Shown here one piece after another: positions 9,444 through 17,564 of a stretch of DNA of 64,000 nucleotides. The notes beneath the pieces are model-generated. The model saw nothing but the letters and a program-made list of their open reading frames with translations, was not told the DNA's origin and did no database searches. The position numbers were made by a program, and so were the translations under genes. Origin of the DNA: an uncultured Commensalibacter sp. GTDB lineage: Bacteria; Pseudomonadota; Alphaproteobacteria; Acetobacterales; Acetobacteraceae. The stretch covers positions 1 through 64,000 of the forward strand of contig CALYOP010000006.1 of the NCBI GenBank assembly GCA_945266285.1. The letters run 5' to 3'. Within the stretch, counting starts at the first letter, position 1, and each line of letters begins with the position of its first letter.

Positions 9444-10127
9444 TTATCCCACAAGAAAGGGATTATGCTGACGTTCAAAGCCAATTCTACTCCCCAATCC
9501 ATGACCCGGAAGAATACAGATATCATCGCCCAAGGGAAGTATTTTGTTTTTTATATTCCGAATCAAAGCTTCTCCATCCCCATATGAGAAATCAGTACGT
9601 CCGATTGTTCCCCTAAATAAGACGTCACCGCTAATCAAGATTCGTGCATTGGTTTCAAAAAAGACCATATGCCCTGGCGTATGACCGGGAATATGAAGAA
9701 CCTGAAAATGCAAACCCGAGAAATCAAGCTGTTCTTTATCCTCAAGAAAACGGGTTGGTGTTACATTTTGTGTATCTGGAAGAAATACACCAAATTGCTC
9801 CATCTGTTGTTGAATATTCTCCAACAGAAATATATCTTGTTTCCCCGGCCCTAAAATAGGAACAACCTGATTTTGACGCTTTGTCAGTTCAGTCTGCAAC
9901 GCCATTGTAACACCCACATGATCAAAATGGCCATGTGTTAAAAGAATCGCTTCAACTTCTATTTTCAATTCTTCAACACGACTAAGAATATGTTGAACAT
10001 CCCCTCCTGGATCCGTAATAACGCCTTTTTTTATGTTTTGATCCCACAAAATCATACAGTTCTGACGAATCATCGTTACCGGTATGATCGTGACTTTAAA
10101 AGGAAATGATATTGAAGATGTTGGCAA
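9444..10127 (-). CDS. Metallo-beta-lactamase-fold hydrolase (glyoxalase II-like)
   Basis: A 227-residue cytoplasmic hydrolase. The Zn-binding THGHFDH motif (HxHxDH) lies at about 64-70, followed by HIPGHTPGH, the SGDVLFRGTIGRTD segment with the bridging Asp, and LPGHG near the C-terminus. This order fits the YcbL/GloB-like branch of the MBL fold, which hydrolyses thioesters such as S-lactoylglutathione. The start is a TTG preceded by GGGAG at 6-7 nt. The substrate is not certain, since the branch also includes enzymes with other esters as substrates. Confidence 0.85.
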   Translation of the reverse strand: MPTSSISFPFKVTIIPVTMIRQNCMILWDQNIKKGVITDPGGDVQHILSRVEELKIEVEAILLTHGHFDHVGVTMALQTELTKRQNQVVPILGPGKQDIFLLENIQQQMEQFGVFLPDTQNVTPTRFLEDKEQLDFSGLHFQVLHIPGHTPGHMVFFETNARILISGDVLFRGTIGRTDFSYGDGEALIRNIKNKILPLGDDICILPGHGLGSRIGFERQHNPFLVG

Positions 10128-10374
10128 AACACACTCCCATCGTAATAAAGCAGTTTATATAAATATTGAATGAATCGGTTATTTTAAAATTATTGCTCGT
10201 TTGATCTTCGATATAGGATTAAATTTTTAATGAATTTTATAAATTTAATAGTTTATCAACTTACTTTTCCAAAAATTATATAATTTTTCCCAATAAAACA
10301 CAATTAAAGCTTGCTCTTCATCACAAGATAAGTTACTCAAAGCAAAAGGTTTTGAACACGAATAACTTTCAGGG

Positions 10375-11214
10375 ATGACACAATTGATGATTAGGGCAGA
10401 TGTCCAAGACCGCTGTAAAAAATTAGGATTTTTATCTTTCTTTTTTATCTTTTCTTGTTTAACCAGCATTTCTCATGCTGAAGCTCGTACTGGGCATACA
10501 ACACATAGCAAGAATAACGGCCATACTTCTAACAAACGTGTAGCAAAAACTAGCGTACATAAGATATCTTCCCATAGTCAAAGCAAAAAATTACGACACG
10601 GAAATAAAAACGTCCGTTATCGTTCTGCTGCCAATTATAATCATCGTTATAGTGGCGGTAACGTCATTCAATGTGTTGCCTTTGCACGTTCTGCATCTGA
10701 TGTTGCATTATCTGGAAATGCGGTAGCATGGTGGGATAATGCTTCTGGGGTTTATGACCGTGGTCAAGCTCCTGAAAATGGAAGTGTTCTTAGTTTCCGT
10801 TCAACACGTCGTATGCCATTGGGTCATGTTGCTGTTGTTCGTCGTGTTGTTGATTCACGCACGATTATTATCGACCAGTCACATTGGGCTCAAAGAGGAA
10901 TCAGCCGGAACGTACCTGTCATCGACGTATCGCCCAATAATGACTGGACAGCAGTTCGCGTCGCTTTAAATGGTAATAATGAATCTTTTGGTAGTATCTA
11001 TCCAACCAATGGTTTTATTTACCCACGCGCAGCAGGTGTTCAAGAGAATCCTATGCCCAGCAGAAGAATTGCTCCTCAGCAACGCGTAAAAGTTTGGACA
11101 GCTGATGCAGCAACAAGCACCAGACCGCAAGCTTATAATACCGAAGTGGCACTTGCTCCAAACGTAAGTGATAACAATATCTTTGCTGATGCACCAAATC
11201 GGACCTTGAAATAA
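10375..11214 (+). CDS. CHAP-domain secreted peptidoglycan amidase/endopeptidase
   Basis: A 279-residue exported protein. Residues 1-36 look like a signal peptide ending near SHAEA. A basic Ser/His/Lys-rich linker (about 38-90) precedes a CHAP domain (about 95-195) with the candidate catalytic Cys100 in IQCVAFAR and His151 in PLGHVAV. CHAP enzymes cleave peptide bonds in the cell-wall stem or crossbridge. The C-terminal 80 residues are low-complexity and Pro/Ala rich. A second ATG 12 bp downstream (10387) is an alternative start. The gene is convergent with rlmH, whose 3' coding end holds a probable terminator for it. Confidence 0.88.
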   Translation: MTQLMIRADVQDRCKKLGFLSFFFIFSCLTSISHAEARTGHTTHSKNNGHTSNKRVAKTSVHKISSHSQSKKLRHGNKNVRYRSAANYNHRYSGGNVIQCVAFARSASDVALSGNAVAWWDNASGVYDRGQAPENGSVLSFRSTRRMPLGHVAVVRRVVDSRTIIIDQSHWAQRGISRNVPVIDVSPNNDWTAVRVALNGNNESFGSIYPTNGFIYPRAAGVQENPMPSRRIAPQQRVKVWTADAATSTRPQAYNTEVALAPNVSDNNIFADAPNRTLK

Positions 11215-11235
11215 GGTTTTATTAGAATTTCCTTC

Positions 11236-11697
11236 TTATACAGGGCGTCCTTTACGATGGTAAGGATGCCCTTTTATAATGCTTTGTGCTCGGTAAATTT
11301 GTTCGACTAATAAAATACGCGCCAGCATATGGGGCCAAGTTAGATTCCCTAAAGAAAAGACTGCTTCTGAACGTTGTATCGCTGCATTATCCAATCCTTC
11401 AGAACCACCAATTAAAAAACAGATTGGTCGGGATTGTTCCTGCCATTTTTGAAATTGTTCTGAAAAAGATAGGCTATTATATGCCTTTCCCCCTTCATCC
11501 ATGGCGACAACCAAAGCTTTGTCAGGTAGTGCTTTTAACAAAGCCTGCGTTTCACGTTTTTTAATTTCTTGTGGGCTTCCTTTGGCATCATCAATTTCAA
11601 TCAGCTGTAACTTTGGAATAATGCGTGCTGCATAACGGTCAAATAACGCCCGTTCTGCTGCATGCCGCATTTTACCAATCGCCAGAATATGAATCAT
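11236..11697 (-). CDS. rlmH: 23S rRNA (pseudouridine1915-N3)-methyltransferase RlmH
   Basis: A 153-residue SPOUT-class methyltransferase that modifies pseudouridine 1915 in helix 69 of 23S rRNA, using SAM. The FLIGGSEGLD motif (deep trefoil knot, SAM site) and the C-terminal LLVEQIYRAQSIIKGHPYH signature are both present. I chose the ATG at 11697 rather than one further upstream because it overlaps the stop of rsfS in an ATGA junction and gives the usual family length (about 155). It is the last gene of proA-nadD-rsfS-rlmH, with translational coupling likely. Confidence 0.95.
   Translation of the reverse strand: MIHILAIGKMRHAAERALFDRYAARIIPKLQLIEIDDAKGSPQEIKKRETQALLKALPDKALVVAMDEGGKAYNSLSFSEQFQKWQEQSRPICFLIGGSEGLDNAAIQRSEAVFSLGNLTWPHMLARILLVEQIYRAQSIIKGHPYHRKGRPV
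11243..11271 (+). terminator. Probable terminator of the CHAP gene inside the rlmH coding end
   Basis: On the plus strand GGGCGTCCTT (11243-11252) pairs with AAGGATGCCC (11262-11271) with one G-U pair, followed by CTTTTAT. It lies 29 bp after the CHAP-gene stop and within the last codons of the opposing rlmH. Confidence 0.6.
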
Positions 11698-12125
11698 ACT
11701 GTCTCTGTGGATTCTTCTTCCAACTGGACACCCCAAATACGTTCAATATTATAATGTTCTCTTACTTCCTGACGGAAAAGATGAACAATAATATCGCCGA
11801 TATCCAGCAAAACCCAATCTGAGCTTCCTTCAATAGCGATTTTCTTAATGCCTTCTTTAAAAAGCACTTTATCCAGATTCTCTGCCATCGCAGCAATTTG
11901 CCGATCAACAAGACCAGTCGCAATAATCATTTGATCCGCAAAAGAGGCTTTGCCCTTAAGGTCAATGACGACAATATCTTCGGCTTTGTCATCTTCCAAA
12001 CTATTTACAATAACGGATACCAAATGGTTGATTCGTTGTTCATCATGATTCGTTTTGTGGGCAACCTGATTCTGCGGGCCTGCTTGTATTTCCTGTATGC
12101 GTGAAGCAGCAATATCGTTAGAAAT
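11694..12125 (-). CDS. rsfS: Ribosome silencing factor RsfS (probable ATT start)
   Basis: RsfS binds ribosomal protein L14 and blocks subunit joining when nutrients are low. The conserved core is visible: SLEDDKAEDIVVIDL, FADQMIIATG, EGSSDWVLLDIGDIIVHLF and the REHYNIERIWG tail. The only standard start codon in frame is a TTG at 12023, which has no ribosome binding site and would trim the N-terminus. Further upstream AAGGAG (12138-12133) is followed after 7 nt by ATT (12125-12123) in frame, with 34 open codons to the TTG. I therefore propose an ATT start giving 143 residues. An ATGATG pair at about 12049-12044 is out of frame. Coupled to nadD upstream and rlmH downstream. Confidence 0.85.
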   Translation of the reverse strand: MSNDIAASRIQEIQAGPQNQVAHKTNHDEQRINHLVSVIVNSLEDDKAEDIVVIDLKGKASFADQMIIATGLVDRQIAAMAENLDKVLFKEGIKKIAIEGSSDWVLLDIGDIIVHLFRQEVREHYNIERIWGVQLEEESTETV

Positions 12126-12138
12126 TGTAAATCTCCTT
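12126..12138 (-). promoter_or_regulatory. Ribosome binding site that decides the rsfS start
   Basis: AAGGAG (12138-12133 on the minus strand) directly follows the T of the nadD stop codon and stands 7 nt before the ATT at 12125. No ATG, GTG or TTG occurs at suitable spacing from it. Confidence 0.6.
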
Positions 12139-12769
12139 AATCTTTCTTCAATTCAAAACTTTTATCCGACGTCATATCTTGATTACGCAGCGCCGTTGCG
12201 GAAATATTAGTCTGCGGAGTTTGCATAAAAATCCACGCGGGTGCCTTCATATTCGCAATAACCGGTGCATATCGATCCGGATAACGCGCTTTTTTTAAAC
12301 AGCATGCTGCCTTTCCCTTTAGCGCAGGAAATATATAAGAAGGTCTGGGGAAAATTACCATAGGAACCAATCGGACGATTTCTTTCCAATGCGACCATAA
12401 TGCCATTTGTGCCAAACTATCCGCCCCCATTAACCAAACAAAATGGCTACGGGGAAAACGAGTCTGTAAAATTTCGATGGTGTCGCAACTATAACGCGTT
12501 CCAAGCCTTTTCTCAATATCGGTGGCAATTAACCGCCTACCATCGGTATTTTGCTTCACGCGTTGGTAACGCTCTCCAAAAGGAGCCATAAAGCTGCCCC
12601 TTTTTAAAGGATTCCCCGGTGATACCATAAGCCAGACTTGATCAAGCTGTAACTGGGTCAAAGCCATCTTGGCTAATTTTAAATGCCCTTTATGAAAAGG
12701 GTTAAAAGACCCACCGTAAAGACCGATTCTTATATGTCTTCGATCACCCCATGTCGGTATTTCAATCAT
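12137..12769 (-). CDS. nadD: Nicotinate-nucleotide adenylyltransferase
   Basis: A 210-residue nucleotidyltransferase that makes deamido-NAD from nicotinate mononucleotide and ATP. The GGSFNPFHKGH motif (19-29, containing the HxGH catalytic signature) and the C-terminal ISATALR motif are present. The length fits the family. Its ATG overlaps the proA stop by 4 bp (ATGA), and its stop is followed at once by the rsfS ribosome binding site. NadE, the last step of NAD synthesis, is encoded elsewhere in the window (37763-39796). Confidence 0.94.
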   Translation of the reverse strand: MIEIPTWGDRRHIRIGLYGGSFNPFHKGHLKLAKMALTQLQLDQVWLMVSPGNPLKRGSFMAPFGERYQRVKQNTDGRRLIATDIEKRLGTRYSCDTIEILQTRFPRSHFVWLMGADSLAQMALWSHWKEIVRLVPMVIFPRPSYIFPALKGKAACCLKKARYPDRYAPVIANMKAPAWIFMQTPQTNISATALRNQDMTSDKSFELKKD

Positions 12770-14031
12770 AGAGGCCGAACCTGACCTTTGCCAAATATCT
12801 CATAATGATAACTTACCAATTGATCGATACCAACTGGGCCTCGTGCATGTAGCCTTCCCGTTGAAATACCAATTTCAGCACCAAAGCCGAATTCGCCGCC
12901 ATCGCAAAACTGCGTTGAAGCATTCCAAATCACGACTGCACTTTCCGTGCTATTAAGGAACTGCATCGCTATTGATTCATCTTCCGTAATAATGGCTTCA
13001 GTATGGCCACTTCCATAATGGGCAATATGTTCTAATGCTTGATGAATATCTTTCATCACCGCAACAGATAAAACAGCATCAAGCCATTCCGTAGCAAAAT
13101 CTTTTTCTGTAGCAATTTTCATATCGGGTATAATTTGACGGGCCTGATCATTTCCCAAAAAACGACACCCCAAAGCCGACAAGTCTTTGACAATTTTAGG
13201 TAATAATTGCGAAGCAATTTCCTGATCAATCAAAAGCGTTTCCGTGGCACCACAAATTCCGGTGCGACGCATTTTGGCATTGGCAATAATTTTCCGTGCC
13301 ATGTCAAAATCAGCAGCTTTATGAATATAGGTATGGCAAAGTCCTGCTGCATGCGCCAAAACAGGTATTCTTGATTCGCGTTGAACAAATTCGATTAACG
13401 ATTTACCACCTCTGGGAATTAAAACATCAATTTGCCCAACAGCATGCAATATATGGGTTACATGTTCTCGATCACTACTCGGTGCCATCGCTATAACATC
13501 TGGATTTAATCCAGATGTTTGGATTCCCTGCTGCATGGCTTTATGAATGGCCTGTGCAGATCGATAACTTTCTGACCCACCGCGTAAAATCAGACCATTT
13601 CCCGATTTCAAGCATATCCCAGCCGCATCGGCACCAACATTCGGCCGACTTTCATAGATCATGCCGATAATTCCCAAAGGTACCGTCACGCGACGAATTT
13701 TTAAACCATTTGGTCTGACCCATTTGGCTTGGATCTTTCCTAATGGGTCAGGAAGCTCAGCAATAGCTTCCAATCCTTTTGCCATAGCTTCTAAACGGGA
13801 TGGATTCAAAGTTAGACGGTCTTTAAAAGCGTCGCTTACCTTAGCTTCTGCAATATCTTGCGCATTCGCTGCAAGTATTTCCGGTTCATATTGCCGTAAT
13901 GCCTTTGCTGCAGCTTTTAACGCATCGTTACGTTGCTTTAAATCACTATGTGCTAATTGCGAAGCCGCTTGGCGCACACGCTGTAATAATTGCTCAACAG
14001 GATTACACTGTGACGCAATAGAATGACCCAT
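12766..14031 (-). CDS. proA: Glutamate-5-semialdehyde dehydrogenase
   Basis: A 421-residue aldehyde-dehydrogenase-fold enzyme that reduces gamma-glutamyl phosphate to glutamate semialdehyde with NADPH in proline synthesis. The catalytic Cys is seen at about residue 260 in RRTGICGATE; other signatures are YESRPNVGADAAG, LRGGSESYRSA and the GFGAEIGISTGRLHARGPVG tail. The length is normal. It begins the proA-nadD-rsfS-rlmH operon. ProC is encoded at 24029-24835; proB is not in the window. Confidence 0.96.
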   Translation of the reverse strand: MGHSIASQCNPVEQLLQRVRQAASQLAHSDLKQRNDALKAAAKALRQYEPEILAANAQDIAEAKVSDAFKDRLTLNPSRLEAMAKGLEAIAELPDPLGKIQAKWVRPNGLKIRRVTVPLGIIGMIYESRPNVGADAAGICLKSGNGLILRGGSESYRSAQAIHKAMQQGIQTSGLNPDVIAMAPSSDREHVTHILHAVGQIDVLIPRGGKSLIEFVQRESRIPVLAHAAGLCHTYIHKAADFDMARKIIANAKMRRTGICGATETLLIDQEIASQLLPKIVKDLSALGCRFLGNDQARQIIPDMKIATEKDFATEWLDAVLSVAVMKDIHQALEHIAHYGSGHTEAIITEDESIAMQFLNSTESAVVIWNASTQFCDGGEFGFGAEIGISTGRLHARGPVGIDQLVSYHYEIFGKGQVRPL

Positions 14032-14083
14032 TCGATGCCCCCTTCCTTTCTAGGAGATGAAACGGCAAAATTAGACCATACTA

Positions 14084-15184
14084 TTAGACATTAAAACGAA
14101 AAAGCAAGACATCGCCGTCATGAACAACATAGTCACGTCCTTCAATTCTGACTTTGCCGGCCTCTTTCGCACCGGCTTCACCTTTATATTGCACGTAATC
14201 TTGATAAGCGATGGTCTCGCAAGCAATAAAACCGCGTTCAAAATCATTATGAATAACGGCTGCAGCCTGCGGTGCTTTGGTGCCTTCGGGAATAGTCCAT
14301 GCCCGTGTTTCTTTTGGCCCACAAGTAAAATAGGTCAGCAACTTCAATAAACGGTAACCTGCTGCGATCACACGATCTAGACCGCTATTATCCAGTCCAA
14401 GACCGCTTAAAAATTCCTTTTGATCTTCTGACGAAAGCTGACTGACCTCGGCTTCAATATCAGCAGATACAATAACCATTTCTGCACCTTGTGCCTTTGC
14501 CATTGCTTTGACTTTTTCAGAGTAAGCATTTCCCCTAGCCGCCGATTCCTCTTCTACATTACAAACATAAAGAACCGGTTTGCTGGTCAAAAGCTGTAAA
14601 CGTGCAACCGCTTTTTCTTCTCCCGGTGGGATTACGTCACGAATAGGTTTGCCTTCTTGCAACGCAAGAATCAAAGGTTCCATCAAAGTTACCAATGCCT
14701 GAGCTTCACGATCATTCCCGCGTGCTTTTTTCTGTAGCGGGATAATCCGTTTTTCCAAGCTTTCAAGATCCGCAACCATTAATTCGGTTTCGATGATTTC
14801 CGCATCGCGAATGGGATCAACGGATCCTTCAACATGCGTGATATCATCATTATCAAAGCAACGAAGCACATGAATAATCGCATCAACTTCGCGAATATTC
14901 GCAAGAAACTGGTTACCTAACCCTTCCCCACGAGATGCCCCTTTAACCAAGCCAGCAATATCAACAAATTCCAAACTCGTGGGAATAATTTGCTGTGAAT
15001 GCGTAATATCTGACAAAACCTGTAATCTTGCATCGGGAACGGCTACACGTCCCACATTGGGTTCAATCGTGCAAAATGGATAATTCGCAGATTGCGCAGC
15101 AGCCGTTGCCGTTAACGCATTAAACAAGGTAGATTTCCCAACATTTGGCAAACCAACAATGCCACAATTGAACCCCATACCCAT
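14084..15184 (-). CDS. ychF: Ribosome-binding ATPase YchF (OLA1-type)
   Basis: A 366-residue Obg-family ATPase. The N-terminal P-loop GLPNVGKSTLFNAL (about 10-23), the switch motif DIAGLVKGASRGEGLGNQFL, and the C-terminal TGS domain (about 280-366, ending VLLFRFNV) are all seen. YchF prefers ATP over GTP, binds ribosomes and is linked to oxidative stress control. The start follows directly after the pth stop codon (no gap), so the two are coupled. Confidence 0.96.
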   Translation of the reverse strand: MGMGFNCGIVGLPNVGKSTLFNALTATAAAQSANYPFCTIEPNVGRVAVPDARLQVLSDITHSQQIIPTSLEFVDIAGLVKGASRGEGLGNQFLANIREVDAIIHVLRCFDNDDITHVEGSVDPIRDAEIIETELMVADLESLEKRIIPLQKKARGNDREAQALVTLMEPLILALQEGKPIRDVIPPGEEKAVARLQLLTSKPVLYVCNVEEESAARGNAYSEKVKAMAKAQGAEMVIVSADIEAEVSQLSSEDQKEFLSGLGLDNSGLDRVIAAGYRLLKLLTYFTCGPKETRAWTIPEGTKAPQAAAVIHNDFERGFIACETIAYQDYVQYKGEAGAKEAGKVRIEGRDYVVHDGDVLLFRFNV

Positions 15185-15760
15185 TTACTCCTTCGTTAAC
15201 AACGCAACTTTGGTCATAAAGGCGTCTTGCCTTTGTTGTACTAACAAGGGTGCTGCCTCTGCCGTCGCATCTAGAAATTGATTTAACCATAATTGGTCAT
15301 TTTTGGAAAAATTGCTTAGCACATAACCTGATACTAGCGCTTTATTGCCGGGATGTCCTATACCCATCCGGATACGCCAGTAATTGGAATTGCCCATTCT
15401 TTGATCAATCGAACGCAATCCATTATGTCCCGCAGCCCCCCCACCTTGTTTGATGCGGATACGACCGGGCAATAAATCGAGTTCATCATGAAAAACAATT
15501 ATCGCGTCAATAGGCAGCTTGTAAAACGATGCTGTCTGTTGCACGCTTTCCCCAGACAAATTCATATAGGTCATGGGTTTTAAAAGAAGGATTTTTTCCC
15601 CATTAAGGTTTCCTTCGGCAACTTCGCCACGAAACCGTTTACGCCATGGGGAAAAACCATATTTCTGAGCAATGCAATCAACAGCCATAAAACCAATATT
15701 ATGGCGGTTTAATTGCATTCCGGGTTCGGGGTTTCCCAACCCAACCCATAGCAACATCAT
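15185..15760 (-). CDS. pth: Peptidyl-tRNA hydrolase
   Basis: A 191-residue enzyme that releases peptides from peptidyl-tRNA after ribosome drop-off. Visible signatures are VGLGNPEPGMQLNRHNIGF at the N-terminus, with the catalytic His and the conserved Asn, MTYMNLSGESV, FHDELDL with the conserved Asp, and GGGAAGHNGLRSI. It lies 18 bp downstream of rplY and abuts ychF. This rplY-pth-ychF order is common among proteobacteria and points to one translation-related operon. Confidence 0.96.
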   Translation of the reverse strand: MMLLWVGLGNPEPGMQLNRHNIGFMAVDCIAQKYGFSPWRKRFRGEVAEGNLNGEKILLLKPMTYMNLSGESVQQTASFYKLPIDAIIVFHDELDLLPGRIRIKQGGGAAGHNGLRSIDQRMGNSNYWRIRMGIGHPGNKALVSGYVLSNFSKNDQLWLNQFLDATAEAAPLLVQQRQDAFMTKVALLTKE

Positions 15761-15778
15761 ATCATCCTTTAAAGAAAA

Positions 15779-16426
15779 TTATTCTTTTGATGCAGCTTTA
15801 TCAGCGACTTCTGTTTCAGTCGTTTCTTCTTCAGTCGTTTCTTCAGTTTCTACAGAAACGGTTGGAGGTGCGATGGTCGCAATAACGAAATCTTCTTCGT
15901 GATTGGTATGCGTTACGTGTTCAGTCCCTTTAAGATCTGACCAATGAATTGTTCCGTGAATATCCAACTGAGCAACATCTGCTGTGAAAGCTTCAGGAAT
16001 ATGATCAACATCACAGTTCACTTCGACAGAATGCATAACAGCATTAAGAACACCGCCCCGTTTAATACCAGGAGCAACTTCTTCGCCTTCGAACACAACG
16101 GGAATTTCAACGCGAATATGTTGGCCAGCAACCATGCGTTGGAAATCAACATGTAATGGACGATCGGTAACAGGATGCAATTGCACTGCACGCATAAGCG
16201 CAACGGATGTTACACCATCACCTTTGATTTGATAAAGATGTGAACGCCATGAAGAATTGGAAAGCTCACGCATAACAATGCGAGGATCCAAAGCAATCAA
16301 TGTAGGTTCAGATTTTCCACCATAAATAACTGCAGGAACCAAACCATCACGACGAGTTGCGCGCGCTGCCCCCTTACCAGCCTTCGCGCGCGAAGAAACT
16401 TGAATTTCAGTAAATTTTTGTGCCAC
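15779..16426 (-). CDS. rplY: 50S ribosomal protein L25 (Ctc form)
   Basis: A 215-residue protein of the long L25/CTC type: an N-terminal 5S rRNA-binding L25 domain (about 1-95, with [22 protein letters not shown]) and a C-terminal beta domain (about 100-185, [21 protein letters not shown] type). The last 35 residues are acidic and Thr/Glu-rich. I chose the GTG at 16426 because TAGGAG lies 7-8 nt upstream and it gives the normal VAQKFTEI N-terminus; a further-upstream ATG would add ten odd residues. A hairpin lies just upstream (16457-16486). Confidence 0.93.
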   Translation of the reverse strand: MAQKFTEIQVSSRAKAGKGAARATRRDGLVPAVIYGGKSEPTLIALDPRIVMRELSNSSWRSHLYQIKGDGVTSVALMRAVQLHPVTDRPLHVDFQRMVAGQHIRVEIPVVFEGEEVAPGIKRGGVLNAVMHSVEVNCDVDHIPEAFTADVAQLDIHGTIHWSDLKGTEHVTHTNHEEDFVIATIAPPTVSVETEETTEEETTETEVADKAASKE

Positions 16427-16456
16427 TTTTAAACTCCTATAATAATAAGGCAACAT

Positions 16457-16486
16457 AAAAATCGCCAGCCTCCAGGGGTGCTGACG
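16457..16486 (-). terminator. Terminator-like hairpin in the rplY leader
   Basis: Read on the minus strand, CGTCAGC (16486-16480) pairs with GCTGGCG (16469-16463) with one U-G pair, around a C/G-rich loop, followed by ATTTTTA. It ends about 30 nt before the rplY start. It may end transcripts from the upstream phosphatase gene or act as an attenuator or leader of the rplY operon. Confidence 0.55.
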
Positions 16487-16620
16487 TTGCTATCCTTTAG
16501 CTAAAATTTGAATCAAAAGCAAATTTCTTTATCTGCCTGCCATTATACGCATAATCGCGTTTCAGCAGATTTTTATTTAATCCAATTTATTTTGTAAAAT
16601 AACCTGAAAGAAAATCAATC

Positions 16621-17244
16621 TTAGACTTTGGCTTCTTTAACAGGTAACATATTTAATGTCCAAGCCTTTTCCCCTTGAGGTGGGGGAGTAATATGAATCG
16701 GTTGGGCATTCGGTAAACGAACATTCGGTTTCAAACCCATCATAAAGCGCAATGAACGAAAAATACCCCCATGCGCCACAATCATGACATGTCCATTTTG
16801 GGTATTCATAATAGCACGATTTACCGCATCACGAACGCGATTACATAAAATCTTGAAGGGTTCTCCTCCTGCTGGCGTAAACTGACCTGCAATCCATTGA
16901 TCATACCAAGGACCCATGGGTTTTGCTTCTTCTACACCAAAACAGACTTCTTTTAAGCTGTCATCCAAATCAATAGGTAATTGAACACCAGTCTTTTCCC
17001 GCAGAATCTGAGCCGTAATTTCAGCCGTCATTCTTGCCCGACCTAAAGGTGAACTAACAATTCGAGCAATCGGCGTTTCAAGATTTGACCATGCATCTGC
17101 CAAAGCATGACCCGCTGCCTCAGCCTGTGCTAGACCTAGGCGATTTAATGGCACATCCGTGCGGCCTTGAGACAAATTTCTAGCATTCCAATCCGTTTGC
17201 CCATGACGCAAATACCAATAAGGGCGAGAAATTAAATAAGACAT
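16621..17244 (-). CDS. Histidine phosphatase family protein
   Basis: A 207-residue phosphoglycerate-mutase-like phosphatase. The catalytic LRHGQTDWN motif (about 13-21) with the phosphorylated His, the second Arg in SSPLGRARMTAEI, the Glu in LKEVCFG, and the second His in VAHGGIFRSL are all visible. Such enzymes dephosphorylate small metabolites or act as cofactor-dependent mutases; the substrate is not clear. It is preceded by AGG at suitable spacing and appears to be transcribed alone or with rplY downstream, with a hairpin between them. Confidence 0.88.
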   Translation of the reverse strand: MSYLISRPYWYLRHGQTDWNARNLSQGRTDVPLNRLGLAQAEAAGHALADAWSNLETPIARIVSSPLGRARMTAEITAQILREKTGVQLPIDLDDSLKEVCFGVEEAKPMGPWYDQWIAGQFTPAGGEPFKILCNRVRDAVNRAIMNTQNGHVMIVAHGGIFRSLRFMMGLKPNVRLPNAQPIHITPPPQGEKAWTLNMLPVKEAKV

Positions 17245-17362
17245 TCAAAAACCTGATTCTATAATGATGAATAAAAAACTATAGGCCTAGTTAATCAATA
17301 ATATCAAACATAATCACGTTTTGTCATGCCGCTTTTACCCAGTTCATTTTTGGGGAAATCGT

Positions 17363-17437
17363 ATGGCAAAAATCAATAAAAGCTTAAAGCTAAAATCATT
17401 CGTGATCCATAAAATGACCGACGCCACTTTAATATAA
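17363..17437 (+). CDS. Possible 24-codon small ORF
   Basis: ATG at 17363 is preceded by TGGGGAAATCGT, a good purine-rich ribosome binding site at 6-7 nt spacing. It encodes 24 residues (starting MAKINKSLKLK, basic and amphipathic) and stops with TAA at 17435-17437. It stands alone between two minus-strand genes, and no clear promoter is visible. It could be a small protein or a chance match. Confidence 0.25.
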   Translation: MAKINKSLKLKSFVIHKMTDATLI

Positions 17438-17523
17438 CCAGGGCCAAGCAAAAAACGCTTGCATCAAGGTTTAAAAACCATGCTGTTTTTATACATGGTT
17501 CAACCTAATTGGAATTAGCTTGT

Positions 17524-17553
17524 AAAAGTGGATTATGATTATAATCCACTTTT
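17524..17553. terminator. Hairpin terminator of prs
   Basis: A perfect 13-bp stem (AAAAGTGGATTAT 17524-17536 with ATAATCCACTTTT 17541-17553) with a 4-nt loop. It lies 11 bp after the prs stop on the minus strand and ends in TTTT in that direction. Confidence 0.8.
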
Positions 17554-17564
17554 AATTTTGACGA

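Larger units (their letters stand above)
17245..17564. other. Intergenic region between the phosphatase and prs
   Basis: This 320-bp stretch holds the prs terminator (17524-17553), a weak hairpin (AACCATG 17476-17482 with CATGGTT 17494-17500), a short CAAGC/GCTTG hairpin near 17450, and a plus-strand mini-ORF at 17363-17437. No other gene is seen. Confidence 0.5.

Noticed and set aside
12044..12049. ATGATG as the start of rsfS
   Set aside because: It is in another frame and leads to a stop after about a dozen codons.
13661..14026. 121-codon plus-strand open frame
   Set aside because: Antisense to the start of proA; Ala/Ser-rich mirror translation.
17476..17500. AACCATG/CATGGTT hairpin as a second terminator
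   Set aside because: Only 7 bp with an AT-rich loop and no T run; the stronger hairpin at 17524-17553 already explains prs termination.
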